Source: Tretioscincus oriximinensis
Taxonomy: Eukaryota > Chordata > Lepidosauria > Squamata > Gymnophthalmidae
NCBI GenBank assembly: GCA_022410635.1
Contig: JAJVDF010000358.1
Span: 493,422 to 557,421 of the forward strand
DNA: 64,000 nucleotides
Reading direction: 5' to 3'
Shown: positions 1 through 11,576 of the stretch, piece by piece
How positions within the stretch are numbered: the stretch's first letter is position 1
Layout: each line of letters begins with the position of its first letter
Position numbers and translations under genes: made by a program
The notes under the pieces: model-generated
Seen by the model: the letters and a program-made list of their open reading frames with translations, nothing else
Databases searched by the model: none
What the model was told of the DNA's origin: nothing

Positions 1-154
1 GAAGGGAGGAGAGGGGAGAAGGAAAGAGAGGAGGGGAGGGAAGATGAATGAATCCGTAGTTTCGCCCTCGTCCGCCTCTTGCTTCGCCTGCCCGGAACCA
101 TTCCATCCCCTCACCTTCCTGCCCAGGGGCGAGCGAGGCGGCCTCCGCACGTAC

Positions 155-352
155 CTTCCCAAGAAGGCGGCCTTTGGTGTAAGCCCTGCCGGTCACCGGG
201 TCGGTGATGACCCGCACGGGTTCGGCCGCTTTCGGCGCTTCCATGCGGTGGGGTTTCGACGAGGCGGCGGGCGGCGGCGGTGCCTCGTACAAATCGGAAC
301 CCAGCAGATGCTCCCCGAACGGCTGAGGCGACAGAAAACACGCGGGCTCCAT
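155..352 (-). CDS. PLK3: Polo-like kinase 3, first coding exon (partial gene)
   Basis: PLK3 is a serine/threonine polo-like kinase acting in the stress response and cell cycle. On the minus strand an ATG at 352-350 in a good context (gcc before, G after) opens 66 codons ending exactly at a consensus donor (AAG|GTACGTG, GT at 154-153). The peptide starts MEPACFLSPQPF, has a proline/alanine-rich linker, then VRVITDPVTGRAYTKGRLLGK. That last part is the segment before the polo-kinase ATP loop, and LLGK would run into GGF in the next exon. The MEP...FLSP start and the ITDP..GR.Y.KGRLLGK block match my memory of PLK3 rather than PLK1 or PLK2. The intron continues out of the window at position 1, so the kinase and polo-box domains are not seen. 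PLK3 lying divergent to BEST4 agrees with human gene order. The N-terminal linker is family-variable. Confidence 0.88.
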
Positions 353-439
353 GGCGACGGTGGAGGGGGGACGCGAACCGGCTCGACGCTGCCTCGCACC
401 CTCACACGGCCCTCCCGAAACCCGCTGCCGCCGGGCACG

Positions 440-600
440 AACTGAAGCCGCCGACTCCCTCCCGCCGTCTCTTAACACTCGGCCGCCGGCAGCATTCCCT
501 CCCCCTCCCTCCTTTTATCAATGGGCGGGCGCGACGCACGTAACCCCGCCTCCTTCGGGCCAGGGGGCGGGACAAGCCTTAAAGGGGCCGCCGCTGCCTA
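440..600 (-). promoter_or_regulatory. PLK3: PLK3 promoter within a CpG island
   Basis: The stretch 1-660 is CpG-rich, unlike its surroundings. Upstream of the PLK3 start on the minus strand are a TATA-like TGATAAAA (520-513) and GC boxes (GGGCGG at about 523-528, CCCCGCCTCC at 543-552, GGGGGCGGG near 564-572). The start site would fall near 480-490, giving a 5' leader of about 130 bases. The TATA-like call is inference; the GC boxes are plain. Confidence 0.6.
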
Positions 601-809
601 CGGAGGAATCTGTGAATGCCTTCCCCGCCCACTTGCTTCTGCTTCTGTAAGCGGCAACGAAAGCGTCACGCCGTGGAAAGAAAACAGAAGGGAAAAACTG
701 CTTTCCATTCTCCCAAATCTCCTTTTCCTTTGCGAACTAGGGGCATCCCCCCAGAGTGATCTGAGTTAGTGGAGATGCCAGTGCCACGTGGCTTGAGTTC
801 CATTGAGAC

Positions 810-965
810 GGAGTTATTGGCCCCATCCACATCTCGGGACAGAGCTTGGCCATCCACATGCCTGTATAGACTATGGCAGGCCCCATTCAATGGCATGTAG
901 TTGGCAGGCTCCTCTTCCGAGGGACAGCCCAGGATAAGGCTCAGTGTGGATGCTGCCTACGATTC
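810..965. repeat. Fold-back repeat family B copy
   Basis: Contains the block 'gactatggcaggccccatt' and ends with 'aaggctcagtgtgga'. The same pieces, in both orientations, recur near 7.1, 21.1, 22.0-22.4, 37.8, 40.9 and 46.4 kb. The best-preserved copies begin GTCCCC.CTGAGCC and end with its inverse, so this is probably a non-autonomous DNA element. Confidence 0.5.
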
Positions 966-1023
966 CTGGGATTGCAACTCCATGCGCAGCTTTCGGTGCA
1001 GGCCATGGCATGTGAACTAGTGG

Positions 1024-1302
1024 CCATGCACTTGGATAGTTTCAAGACAGGACTAGACAGGTTTATGGACACTAAAGGTATAAATGGATACTAGGAAGGA
1101 TATCTGGATGTTGCCTCTGGGATGGAGCAACAGGCAGGACTCCTGAAATACCATTTGCAGGGAGTCATGAACAGGTGCATATTTTGCTTTCCTCTGTTCG
1201 GACTGCCCAGGTGCATCTGGTGGGCCTCTGTGTGACACAGAATGCTGGACTCGATGGGCTGTGGCCTGATCCAGTATGGCTCTTCTTATGTTCTTATGTT
1301 CA
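1024..1302 (+). mobile_element. CR1-like LINE, 3' end
   Basis: Encodes the last residues of a LINE reverse-transcriptase ORF (SFKTGLDRFMDTKGINGY) followed by its 3' UTR, ending in tandem 'cttatgtt'. Copies of this tail occur near 2.9, 22.7, 24.0, 25.9, 31.8, 32.7, 46.1 and 60.6 kb. The short 3'-terminal repeat and heavy 5' truncation are typical of the CR1 clade. Confidence 0.7.
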
Positions 1303-1309
1303 CTTCTGC

Positions 1310-2640
1310 GCATCATTCATTCCTCAGTGCAGCCCTTCTTGCAGAAATGCTTCTTCCAGAAATAAATGGTTTTCCAGCTTGACTTTTTTTTAGATAAAGC
1401 TCCCTCCAGCTGTTCCATGATGCAGAATTATTAAGGAGAACAATATAGATGCAGTAAGAAGGTGTACACAACAATGGAGTATAGTAAAAGTATACTTAGA
1501 AATCCAACTGAAAATTAAAAAATAAAATTCTATGTGACATTTTTCATGTTTATTAAACATTATTTATAAGTGACATTATGAGGGGGGGGGGGGTGTGGGG
1601 CAGGATGGCCAGAAGAAAATTTAAAAGAAAAATGTGAAAAAGGCTTACAATGTATTTATATGTAAAATACAAAAAAAAATTACATTCTTTTGACACCAAA
1701 ATAAAATAAAAGTCCCCAACATCCCAACCATCTCTTTCATAAGAGTAACCAAGTATAGAAACATTAGGTCAGGGATGTGAAACCTTTTACTGCTGGGGCC
1801 ACTAGGATTTATAACATCATTCACGCGTCACACTCCTCCCCACCCTCGGGNCACATCTCCCCTCCCTCTGCCCACATTCCCTTCTCCATCCAGGCCCACG
1901 AAATTTTGGGCTCCTCCCTATTCTTAAGTGTAGCTATCATAGGGCAAGCCAGGGCAAAGACTTGAGGCCCCAGGATCAGCCCCCACCCCACCCCGGGACC
2001 TGGCCATTCATAAAAATAAAAATCAGGCTTCCGGGATTTATCTGCCCCAGGCCCCTCGAAAGTCTAACTACACCACTGCCTCTTCTTCTTGTCTTTTTTC
2101 ACTTCATGTTCAACTACAAAGTGAGGAATAATTCTTTAGCTAGGGAAGCCTAATGGTTCCTTAGGGAGCATGCCAGCACCAAACTAAAGGATTTCTTGGG
2201 GAACATGCTGCAAGCAGGGGCATAGCCACAACAGGGCAAGTTTGGATGCCCCTCTCCCCCCAGGTAGAAGCCCCCCACTGTATCTGCCCTGCCCACCCCA
2301 AGAATCCAGCTAGCCTACTGGATGTAGGATGGACTAAATGGTTCAGCCTCCCTTTTGCATGCTGTTGCCTTCTAAGGGATATGCTCCCTCTGCAGGACAG
2401 ACTCTAGGCAAGGTTGGCAGACCAAAATGTGAGATCCACTGCCCTGAAGAAACAAAAAGCACACTGCTTCAATGGGTATCCTGAGCCTTTGGCATTTCCA
2501 AAGGACTCATCANAGGCCTTGCTCCTTCAGAAGCTGGAATGAAGTGGCCTTGTTTCCAGGACAACCTTGTTCCATTACAAGAGTGACCCATTCTAATAGA
2601 GTTTGGTCTACTTGGTCCAACATACTAAGGCTCTAATAAC
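1310..2640. other. Intergenic, no gene seen
   Basis: AT-rich DNA with a short poly-G run near 1581-1592 and several A-runs. All reading frames are short and low-complexity. The part from 1770 to 2080 is C-rich with no coding signal. I see no promoter or RNA gene. Confidence 0.5.
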
Positions 2641-2890
2641 TTATTTTATTTATACTTATACCCCGCCCCATGGCCAAAGGTCACAGGGCAGCCAACAATA
2701 AAAACAGTACAAAACTGACATTTTAAAAACAGTAACAAACAATATCTGAAGATGGAGGGGGGAAAGGAAAAACAGAATTTCTTCAACCAAAGGCCAGGTT
2801 GAAGAGGTGCGTCTTAAGAGTTCTAAAGAGTACAATGATGATGACAGATACACCTCTAGGGGGAAGACTATTCCATAGACAGGCGGCAAC
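2641..2890 (-). mobile_element. L2-like LINE, 3' end
   Basis: Read on the minus strand it ends in a 'gggcggggtataagtataaata' type tail that recurs as the terminus of larger copies at 23.1-23.7 and 43.3-44.0 kb. Only the end of the reverse-transcriptase ORF and the 3' tail are present. Confidence 0.65.
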
Positions 2891-2891
2891 A

Positions 2892-3420
2892 ACATAAGAA
2901 CATAAGAACATAAGAAGAGCCATACTGGATCAGGCCACAGCCCATCGAGTCCAGCATTCTGTGTCACACAAAGGCCCACCAGATGCACCTGGGCAGTCCG
3001 AACAGAGGAAAGCAAAATATGCTGCTCCTGTTCGTGACTCCCTGCAAATGGTATTTCAAAAGTCCTGCCTGTTGCTCCATCCCGGAGGCTACATCCAGAC
3101 AACTATCTTAGTATCCATTTATACCCTTAGTGTCCATAAACCTGTCTAGTCCTGTCTTGAAACTATCCAAGCTGTTAGCTACCACTACCTCTTCAGGAAG
3201 TAAATTCCACAGGCCGATGACCCTCTGGGTGAAAAAATACTTCCCTTTGTCTGTTCTCACTTTTCTACCCAACAGTTTTAAGGAGTACCCTCTGGTCCTT
3301 GTGTTGTGTGATAGAGAAAACATTTTTTCTCTATTCACCCTGTCGATCCCATGCATGATTTTGTACACTTCAATCAGAGAAGATATGAAGAACATAATCA
3401 TCCTGAACACAAAACCCGCC
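2892..3420 (-). mobile_element. CR1-like LINE, reverse-transcriptase C-terminus and 3' UTR
   Basis: The minus strand encodes an intact stretch matching the LINE RT C-terminal region: KVRTDKGKYFFTQ, then RVIGLWNLLPEEVV, then SLDSFKTGLDRFMDTKG. The 3' UTR follows and ends in 'cttatgtt' repeats. It is truncated upstream and lies beside an L2-like tail. It is a dead fragment, not a host gene. Confidence 0.75.
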
Positions 3421-3613
3421 ACAACATATCATTGTCTTTTTATGTCAATAAAGGCTATGATGATGATGATGATATCATTGTCTTTGAAGAATATAGCATG
3501 CTCCCGCGACGACCCCTACCTGAGATCCCGGGTACTCAGACCCTCCAGGCTAGGGGTACCACAATACATACCTGGGATCTAGGCCAGCACTCTCAACTAC
3601 TTAGACTCCCAGC

Positions 3614-3822
3614 TAGGCTGACCAGATGACCCCTTTTGAGGGGGTTGGGTTTGAAAAACCCATTTTGGGGGTGCTTCCCAGTTTTTTGAGGGAAAAAAAT
3701 TAAAAAACAAAAACAAAATAAAAATCTTTTTTTGAAAAGAATTTCCCCAGAAAAAACTGGGAGGCACCCCAAAACCAGGTTTTCAAACCCTCCCCCCCAA
3801 AAGGGGTCATCTGGTCANCCTA
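3614..3822. mobile_element. Fold-back hAT MITE (family A), copy with 8-bp TSD
   Basis: Starts TAGGCTGACCAGATGACC and ends with its near-exact inverse (one N). The arms pair over almost the whole length around an A/T-rich centre. It is flanked by perfect 8-bp direct repeats CTCCCAGC (3606-3613 and 3823-3830), the length made by hAT transposases. No coding capacity. Confidence 0.8.
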
Positions 3823-3895
3823 CTCCCAGCACCATATGCCTATCACAAGGCCCTCTGTTGATATGTGAATGGGCTTTATCTCAGCTCCATCCAGT

Positions 3896-4541
3896 TGTGT
3901 GGATACTTATGAGTTTTGTGAGGATTNAAGTAAAGAAAGACGTTTTTAAAACNAAGCAAACAAGTTTATTGNTAACAGAAAGGAAAGAGGAAAAGAAATA
4001 ACAGTTTGTTCAAAACTCAAGGCAGAGCACCTTAGCACCAAAGCGAAGTATCACTGGATACATTTAGCAAACAGTCTTTAAAGAGACAGNCACATCAACA
4101 TTAACTTGTTTCAGCCAAGGCCTAGTCTTTAACTTAGGCCCAACCAGGCTTCCACACACTCTAGCCCCACCCTTCCAATGCAGACTAGCAATGGTCCTTC
4201 TGTTAACTTGTTAACACAACAAGCTTTCCCCAGTCAAAAGGCCTTTTATTACACTGCAGCCCCACCCCTCAGGTGCTGACTGACAGTGGACCCCCTGTAG
4301 ACTTGCTTACAANGNCAAGTCATCACAACAGAAAGGCCAGTAGCCATGGTCAGTTCCCCTTTTATATTCTGACCAGCCGCCTACATGAAGCCCTATTGGC
4401 TGGCTCCTCCAGCCTTGCCCCCACCCAAANAGGAAATCAGGAAGCCACGCCCCTGCACAGGCCTGCTCTTCCCCCCCTCCCTTTGGGATAGCACAGTAAG
4501 TATGTAAAACAAATACAAACCTTAAAATGGCAAACGTCACA
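3896..4541 (-). mobile_element. Probable solo LTR (retrovirus-like element), minus strand
   Basis: On the minus strand the unit begins TGTGACG and ends near CCACA. It carries a CCAAT box (CAGCCAATAGGG, about 4405), a TATA box (ATATAAAAGGGG, about 4367) and downstream an AATAAA polyadenylation signal (about 3968). That is U3-R-U5 order. A second diverged copy in the same orientation lies at 57.7-58.2 kb. No internal coding region adjoins it, so it is a solo LTR or fragment. Its class is not determined. Confidence 0.5.
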
Positions 4542-4591
4542 ATTCCCAACCATGATGTGTGTTCTACTCAGAAACGCCAGTCCCATGGAGC

Positions 4592-4767
4592 TAGGCTGAC
4601 CAGATGACCCCTTTTTTTGGGGGGGGGGCAGTTTTGGGGTGCCTCCCGGGTTTTGCTGAAGAAAATCTTTTTCAAAAAAAAGATATTTTTTTTCCTCAGC
4701 AAAAACCGGGAAGCGCTCCAAAACCGGGTTTTCACTTCCCTCAAAAGGAGGTCGTCTGGTCAGCCTA
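4592..4767. mobile_element. Fold-back hAT MITE (family A), copy with 8-bp TSD
   Basis: Same palindromic family as at 3614, flanked by perfect 8-bp duplications CATGGAGC (4584-4591 and 4768-4775). The arms are about 80 bp around an A/T centre. Confidence 0.8.
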
Positions 4768-4784
4768 CATGGAGCCCTAGTGGC

Positions 4785-5235
4785 ACATAGAAGAAGAAGA
4801 AGGAGAAGGAGGAGGAAGAGGAGGAGGAGGAACTGGGTTCTTATTCCCTGCTTTTTCTCACCTTTCAAAGGGACTCAAAGTGGCTTACAAGGGTATTTTT
4901 GCCCGAAGGCTTACATTCTATCTTATTTATTNNTTATTTATTTATTTATTTATACTTATACCCNGCCCTATACCCGAAGGTCTCAGGGCNGCAAAAACAG
5001 TAAAACATCACTACAAAAATCACTTCCCCACCAGGCTGTGGTGGTTCCCATGTATCTACTTGCAGTCAGTTGCAATTTCTTGCANTTCTTGCTTTCGAAT
5101 AGCTGGGTTAGCTAGAGCTACAGGCTAGTGGAAGNTGCTCAGCCCTTNCCCACGTCCCACACAGGGCTTCGAAACCCCATCTCCCAGGTGAGACAGATTC
5201 CGTAGCGACTGAGCTATCCGTGCCTGCTTAGGGAG
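4785..5235 (-). mobile_element. tRNA-derived SINE (SINE-1) interrupted by an L2-like tail
   Basis: Read on the minus strand, a tRNA-like head (GGCACGGATAGCTCAGTCGC, then a B-box-like GTTTCGAAGCC) lies at the 5220 end. The body runs to a GAA/TTC-rich tail near 4790-4840. An L2-like terminus (about 4925-5015) is nested in the body, splitting 'attctatctt' from 'ccccaccaggctg'. That order shows the L2 insertion came later. Confidence 0.7.
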
Positions 5236-6017
5236 TATCCTGCCTTGCTCAGTTTGTAGGCCAACAGTTGTGTTACATCAAACCTCCTCAGCACCTGGAG
5301 AAGCAGCCAGGGAGGCAGAAGCACATGACTTGCCCAGTTCAGGTGCCTTAAGCTGTGCTCCCTGAAACCTTGCTTCATTCCTGACTCTCACATTCCTTAG
5401 GGGAGCAGATGCTTGCTTATGTCACCTAATCTCCTATAAAGTTGCCTGATAAAATGCAGGATAGACCTTTACACCTTTAATACAATAGTATTTATTTGCA
5501 ACACCCCTTTCACATAGCTTTGGTTGCTTTCTCAATGTTGCTTTCTCTAACGGGTGTGAAAATGACCCACCCACCCCAGGTGCTGCAATCTTTAGAAGCT
5601 GCACCTGGTAAAAATTCCTACATCTGCCTTCCCTTGAACTCTTTGTGAGTGGTTGCAGAATCTTGTATTTTTGTCTTTTATAATTCTGTGCTATATATGT
5701 TGATAGTGTTTGGTATTTAGTATTGCACTTTGATCTGTATTTTTGTGTGTGAGCTGTTATATCAGCAGCCTTTCAATCCCATTTGGAGTATTAATGCATA
5801 CGTTTGGAAATTTTGAATGCCCTGTGGCTAAGTATTCTTTTACATGTGGGATTATGGAAGTAGTTAGATACTTTTGTTCATTAGTATTGTTTTGTATTAG
5901 TGTATGCATGGCTACTTACCTTGTCAAATTTCTGGGCATTTGCTATGCACCACTGAAGAAGACCATTTCACATCCCTGGACCCACATAGTGTTGGATATT
6001 TCATCGGCATATGGATA
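5236..6017. other. Intergenic, no gene seen
   Basis: Unique-looking AT-rich sequence. A 106-residue open frame at 5743-6063 has no recognisable domain or codon bias and runs into the adjacent transposon, so I treat it as chance. Confidence 0.45.
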
Positions 6018-6025
6018 TTTTTATA

Positions 6026-6199
6026 CAGTGCTTTTTTTCCAGAATAAAAGGTGCCAGTACTAACACCGGCGGCGGCAGCGGAAGGGGGGGGGGCGGTGGC
6101 CTCCGCTAATGCCACGCTCCCTCGCTGGCAGCTAACGCCGCTGTACCGGCACCTTTTATTTATGCGGGGGAGCGGCGGGGAGCGGCGGGGGGGGGGGGG

Positions 6200-6256
<57 letters not shown>

Positions 6257-6386
6257 GCGGAGGCGGCCGCCCCCGCTAACTCCACCCCTGCTAACTCCAC
6301 CCCCGCTAACTCCACCCCACCCACCCCACCTAAATAAAAGGTGCCGGAACTGTGTTCCGGCACGTTCCGTCACAAAAAAAGCCCTG
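6026..6386. mobile_element. Non-autonomous hAT element with a long poly-G tract
   Basis: Termini are CAGTGCTTTTTTTCC and AAAAAAAGCCCTG, flanked by perfect 8-bp duplications TTTTTATA (6018-6025 and 6387-6394). Subterminal inverted pieces 'aataaaaggtgcc' occur at both ends. The middle is a G run of roughly 70 bases (about 6183-6255) that generates meaningless glycine- or proline-rich open frames on both strands. Confidence 0.75.
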
Positions 6387-6897
6387 TTTTTATATATTTT
6401 TTATATTTAAATTTGAGTTTTTTAATTTGTACTAAAGTCACTATTATTGTTTGATGCTGTTTTAAAATGTCTACATTTCCAGTTTGTATAATTGCCACAG
6501 TATACTGTAAGTATAATTTGATTGGTTTATATTTGGTTCTGCTGTTTTTTTCTTTTTTGAAATTGTTGGTTTTGTAGAAAATTCCAATCTTCCATAGCCA
6601 TTATAAGTATAAACCTCTATCCTGGATTTTATCTGATAACCCTAATTTACTACTGCCACCCCTATTTCTAAGACATTCTTCAGTACCTGTGTGAATAGCT
6701 TTATCTACTTTGGTTTCTGCAGAAGACTTAAACATATCAGTTGTCTTTCCTGTTGAGTACACTTTCTTCTCAGTGGTAACCACTAGAAAGGAACAATGCT
6801 CTCTGTTTTGGAACTATTTTTATTTTATAATATTATTTGGTAACTATTTTGCAACCATTGTCCTTATTATTTTAGAGTTGCACATTTCAAACATGCC

Positions 6898-7100
6898 TCG
6901 GGCTGACCAGATGACCCCTTTTTNGGGGGGTGAAAACCTGGTTTTGCAGTGCCTCCCGGTTTTTCCTGAGGGAAAATTTTTTTTAAAAAATTGTTTTTGA
7001 AAAAAACCTTTTTNAAAAAAAAATTCCTCAGCAAAAACCGTGAGGCACTCCAAAACCGGGTTTCTACCCCCCTCAAAGGGGATCATCTGGTCAGTCAGCC
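6898..7100. mobile_element. Fold-back hAT MITE (family A), diverged copy
   Basis: GGCTGACCAGATGACCCC at the left and its inverse at the right, where an extra 'cagt' lies within the terminus. The A/T-rich centre has opposed arms. No clear target duplication is left. Confidence 0.65.
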
Positions 7101-7121
7101 TCTGGGGATTGAGTTGTTATT

Positions 7122-7285
7122 TCTTTAAGGTCCTGTCCCCACTGAGCCATGTTATAGGGTTGTGTCTAAAAATAGGAGTTTCCATCTATATGCTGGATGG
7201 GGCCTGCCATAGTCTACACTGGCATGTGGATGGTCAAGCTCTCTCCCAAGATATATAACACAGAATTAGGCTCAGTGGCTACAAG
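7122..7285. repeat. Fold-back repeat family B copy
   Basis: Opens 'gtccccactgagcc' and closes 'aggctcagtgg', inverse to each other. Inside is 'ggggcctgccatagtctaca', shared with the other family-B copies. Confidence 0.55.
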
Positions 7286-7369
7286 GGCTAAGAAACCTGG
7301 TGTGACTGAATTGGGTAAATATACAGCTACCTGCTAGTATGAATGAGAAAGCAGGAAAAGAGGAGAGCA

Positions 7370-8160
7370 AACGGGTTTTTTTAAATTTAAATCTATTTAT
7401 TTGCAGTATATATCAAACAGTATAAATGATTTTTATAATATCATCCAACTAAGGGGTGAAACAATCTCCAGAATTCAATAGTACAATGAACAATAGAACA
7501 GTTGAATACAAAATAATCTTGCTAGCAGATGGAATTACAAATGCATTCAGTATTGTTGAAGGACATCTGCACAAACCTTATTGCTAATCTAATAAGATTT
7601 AAACATGTCCAGTAGGGTAGAAAAAGGTTAGTAGACGCGATTAATGTTTTTCTTTTTAAATGAATTGATCAGGGGAAGACAGGCACCAATGAATGACCAA
7701 TAGGTCACCAATTCCATCGAGGCCAATTCCAAGAGTTTAAGGTACCAGAGTTTTGAAGACTGCACTGAGGCTAGTTTCCATCTTTCGCAATTAGAAGTTT
7801 CGCTGTGAGTAACGTAAAGTTGATGACTGATTTGCTGTGGGCTGCATGATTTTTGTCTTTATAAAGATGTAGTAGAGCCACTTCTGCTGATAAGGAGAAT
7901 TGCTGATCAGTAATATTTTTTCATTTCATTTTCAATTATTGACCAGAACTCTACAATTTGGGGGCAATGCCACCACATCTGTCGGTAATCTCCTATCTGG
8001 GAGTAACATCTCCAACGTGTTGGAGGGGAAATGAGCAGACAGTTGGGAATGGCCCTTTTGACTTGCACCAAGCCCAGAACAGAATCTCTGCAAATGAAAG
8101 TCCAAGAAGATGAGCCATAGTACCTCTTCCAAACGTTGCTTCATTCACCACACACCTGAT
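7370..8160. other. Unclassified, probably old LINE-derived sequence
   Basis: AT-rich, with short open frames such as one on the minus strand at 7932-8144. The texture resembles an old LINE 3' region in reverse orientation, but I see no diagnostic motif, so the class is a guess. Confidence 0.3.
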
Positions 8161-9149
8161 TCCCTTCTCTGGAAGAGTCAGTTGTCTTAATGATACAAAA
8201 AAGAGGTCCTATTTGTTTTTCAGGACAGATTGACAGATAGGATGTTTTCATGTGATTGCTGGGACCTAGTCACAGCTTTACTTTAGATCCTCAGTCCTGA
8301 GGAAAGAGATTTCTTTCTTTTTCTTTCAGAATTAATCATTCTTCAGGAGTGAGCTTAACTGAAGAATGTTGAAAATAAAGCCGGGACCACTGCCTAAGTT
8401 ATTTTTTCTTTGTTTATAATATTTAATCTGTTCANTGGTAGTAAGCATTTGGGATTTCATTTTGTTGAGAGCAAGTAAATTACCCACTCAGATCAGTCTG
8501 GAATGGATTATGAGGCCTTCCAGTAATAGCTGTACATAAACAAGTTGTTTTTTACATTAAGGAGAAACTGAAGAAGGTTTAAAACTAAGGTGTAACTAGG
8601 GCTTAAGTGAATGAATTGATAATTTATGTACACTAATGCCTGATTTCCACTAGGCCTTATTTTGTTCAAGAACAAGGTCTAAGGGGCTTGCTGTTCATAT
8701 GATATTCCCAGCCCAGGGTCCTTAGTCTAATTCTGGAACAGAATCCATCCAAGTACAAATCAGATGGACAGATCAAGTAATTCCAGAAAAAACGATGACC
8801 AGATGCAAGTTTGGTAAGTACACTAATTGATTAATAGCATGAAGCTACTGCCCCCTAGTGACCAATTGAAAGATTAAGCTTAATGTTGTAATTGTTTCTT
8901 GTTCTAGAGAAGAATAGAAGTGATATGGGGAACATCCAGTTTGAGAGGGGGGGAAAGGTAACTTTGCTGGATTTCCTTTTTGATAATATGTTGGGATTGA
9001 ATACATGCTGCCTGCTTGACTCTGTCTTTCAGGAAACCATGATTAGCACTGCCATTTTCAGCAGAACACTGTAACTTTAACAGTGGCTTCATGGCTGGAA
9101 NCAGAAGGCGATGATAATGATTGTTTTGTATTGCAAAAGTGAGATGTCT
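8161..9149. other. Intergenic, no gene seen
   Basis: No reading frame above about 85 codons, no repeat shared with the rest of the window, and no promoter-like cluster. Confidence 0.45.
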
Positions 9150-9352
9150 TGGGGCCATTTAAAGCTTAACACAATTTTTATAAAATGCATTTTCATAGAT
9201 AAGTGTCCTGTTCATCACATGCATATCTCTATCCNTACTTTTAATATTGTTTTATACTTTTTTAATTGTTGTAGTGATGTTTTACTGTTTTTGCCGCCCT
9301 GAGACCTTCGGGTATAGGGCGGGGTATAAGTATAAATAAATAAATAAATATT
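9150..9352 (+). mobile_element. L2-like LINE 3' tail
   Basis: Ends 'gccgccctgagaccttcggg' followed by 'tatagggcggggtataag' and a TAAA repeat, the common 3' terminus of L2-like and SINE-2 copies in this window. Confidence 0.65.
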
Positions 9353-9414
9353 ATATCTATAAAATTTATCTTGTGTTGGGCTTCCAAAGAATGTTCATGT
9401 CTCATTTAAAATTG

Positions 9415-9585
9415 CTACAGGAGGAACTGTGTTCTTATACCCCACTTTTCTCACCTTTCCAAGTGACTCAAAATGGCTTACAAGGGTATCTTCCCCACCA
9501 AGTTGTGGTAGTTCCCATTTATCTACTTGCAGTCAGTTGCAATTTCTTGCAATTCTTGCTTTCGAATAGCTGGGTTGGCTAGAAG
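9415..9585 (-). mobile_element. SINE-1 fragment
   Basis: The body of the tRNA-derived SINE in reverse: 'ggaactgtgttcttatacc' through 'ctttcgaatagctgggttgg'. The tRNA-like head is missing. Confidence 0.6.
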
Positions 9586-10129
9586 TGGGTGGGTAAGTGC
9601 TCTCAAACTGCTCTAGGTCTTCTGAATTAAANCCCCCCAGCATTCCACACCTACATAAATAATAACCATGCTTGGAGATTTATTTCAGGAATATCTAGAA
9701 GGCCTGTTTGGTTTTAACAATAATGACCAGACAACATATTATTTGACTGTAGAGATTTTTGACAAAAGCTCTGCTGTGCTTCATTTTATATTCCAAGGCC
9801 AAATTATTTGCTTAACATTGCCAATCTTTTCTTCACCTGCTGAAATGTGGCCTCTCCTCCTTTCTCTCTTGGCTTTAAAATATCTGCTTTCCCACCTGAC
9901 ATACCAATAACTGGTTTCTTTGCTGGCTGAAACGTGGTGGCCTCACCCTCTTCTCTAAGATGCTGGCCAGAAACGCTCCTTCCCCTCTCCTATAGCATCA
10001 AAATATCTGGCTGCCGCTGCCACCAGTGNGGAATTTGCTTTGCTGTTTCCTCCAAGAAGGCTTTGCATTGCCAGTCTCTTGGTCCAGCCTAAACAGGATT
10101 TCCTGTAGACATGACACACTCTCCCATCA

Positions 10130-10415
10130 ACCATTTTGTTTACTGGTTGTCAAGAGGAAGTAGTCGGCGCTGGAAGNATTTGCACCAACAANCTTGTGCC
10201 TGGAGCTTGAAAATCTTGAGCATAGGGGGATAATTTGGTGATGTCACTTCCAGCCTCCAGGGCATCCTTTCCAGAAATGGGCTAGAAGTAACATCACTAA
10301 ACAGGAAATGGGGTGAGGCAAATGTTCTCATTCTTCGCTGCACAAGAATTCATATGACATACAAGNATGAATTCTCTAGTAAAGCATATGGGATTCACAT
10401 ATGACTCCCAGTACT
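10130..10415. repeat. Family C repeat with TGATGTCA/TGACATCA motifs
   Basis: Shares 'gtgatgtcacttccagcctc' and a terminal 'actcccagtactg' with other family C copies. The copy at 34.3 kb has CAGTGTTGGGA termini and a near-perfect 8-bp duplication, which makes the family hAT-like. Confidence 0.5.
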
Positions 10416-10490
10416 GGAAGTAGTACAGTAGTTTGCTATTAGATTGATGTCAACATAATATTTTTTGCTGACTCTCACCCTCATGGTTTC

Positions 10491-10891
10491 TAGGCTGATC
10501 AGATGACCCCTTTTGAGGAGGAAAACCTGTTTGGGAGTGTCTACCCCACCCTCCCGAAGGGGCACCATTTCCCCATTTTTTTGCAGAGGAAATAAAAAAA
10601 AATCACTGCACCACTACTAGGGGGCTCTTGCACTAGNGGGCTCTGGCCAGCTCCTGAAGGCACCCTCCCCTCAATAAAAAATAAAAAATGCAAATTTCTT
10701 GCACACTTCAAAAAATTATCATGCATTTTAAAAATTATTGCACACTATAAAAATTCTCACATGCTTCTCAGATTTCTTGGGTGGGGATTTTGGAAGGGTA
10801 TGCATGTTAGGTGATTTGCATATTCATGAAATGCAAATTAGCATGAATATTAATTACACAGGTTTGGGCCTCAGAAAATCTGGCCAGTCTA
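10491..10891. mobile_element. Long-form relative of fold-back family A
   Basis: Begins TAGGCTGATCAGATGACCCC and ends AAATCTGGCCAGTCTA, so the termini are inverted repeats of about 14 bp. The interior is not palindromic, and the same interior recurs at 15956-16344. It is probably the parental form from which the palindromic MITE arose. Confidence 0.6.
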
Positions 10892-11576
10892 TGTAGACAG
10901 GGTTCCATTGGCTCACACTGGAAAGGGGGGAGCATGGTAAAGTGGAACGAAAGATACAGAAGCTGTTGTGTTATTTTNCTTTGTTATTCCTTCAGATTCT
11001 GTACCCAATAAACATGTTTATTTGTTTAACTTTAAGACTAGTTATTTTCATTCCTCAGACCATTAACCTCCACAAGGGAAGTCTGGTAATAAAGACTTCC
11101 CCACGTTTGTTAAAAAGTGAGTCCTTCTACATGGCAGGCAGCCCTGTTGAGGTGAAGCCTGTGCTATAGGGCCTGGCGTGAGGCCTATGGTGGGCTTGCT
11201 TGGGGGACTAATACAGAATTGCCCAAGTAGCCAGGGATTAATATTGGGATGGCTGCTTCCCTTCAGGGGCTCGGTGTAGGGCACGTAAGCCTGAAGTGGA
11301 AGGACGCCCCTGAATTGTTTTTGTATTATATTGTAAGCAAAGCTTTTTAAAGAACAAAGGTTTAACTTGCACATCATGTATCCAGGTAGGGTCTCCCTTG
11401 GGAGCCCTTGCCTGCAGCCTCTGGAATCCGTGCCCATTTCTATCATTTTTATATATAGATATATTGTTGAATGATTTTTACCCAATTGTATGTTATATGA
11501 TTTATATAGTAGAATTATATATTACTAGTGGCGTTAAGCCCACTGCCTTAGGGATACAGGAAGTTGGGCTTCTCCT

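Noticed and set aside
5924..6410. Glycine- and proline-rich open frames on both strands
   Set aside because: They are produced by the poly-G tract inside a hAT element and have no domain.
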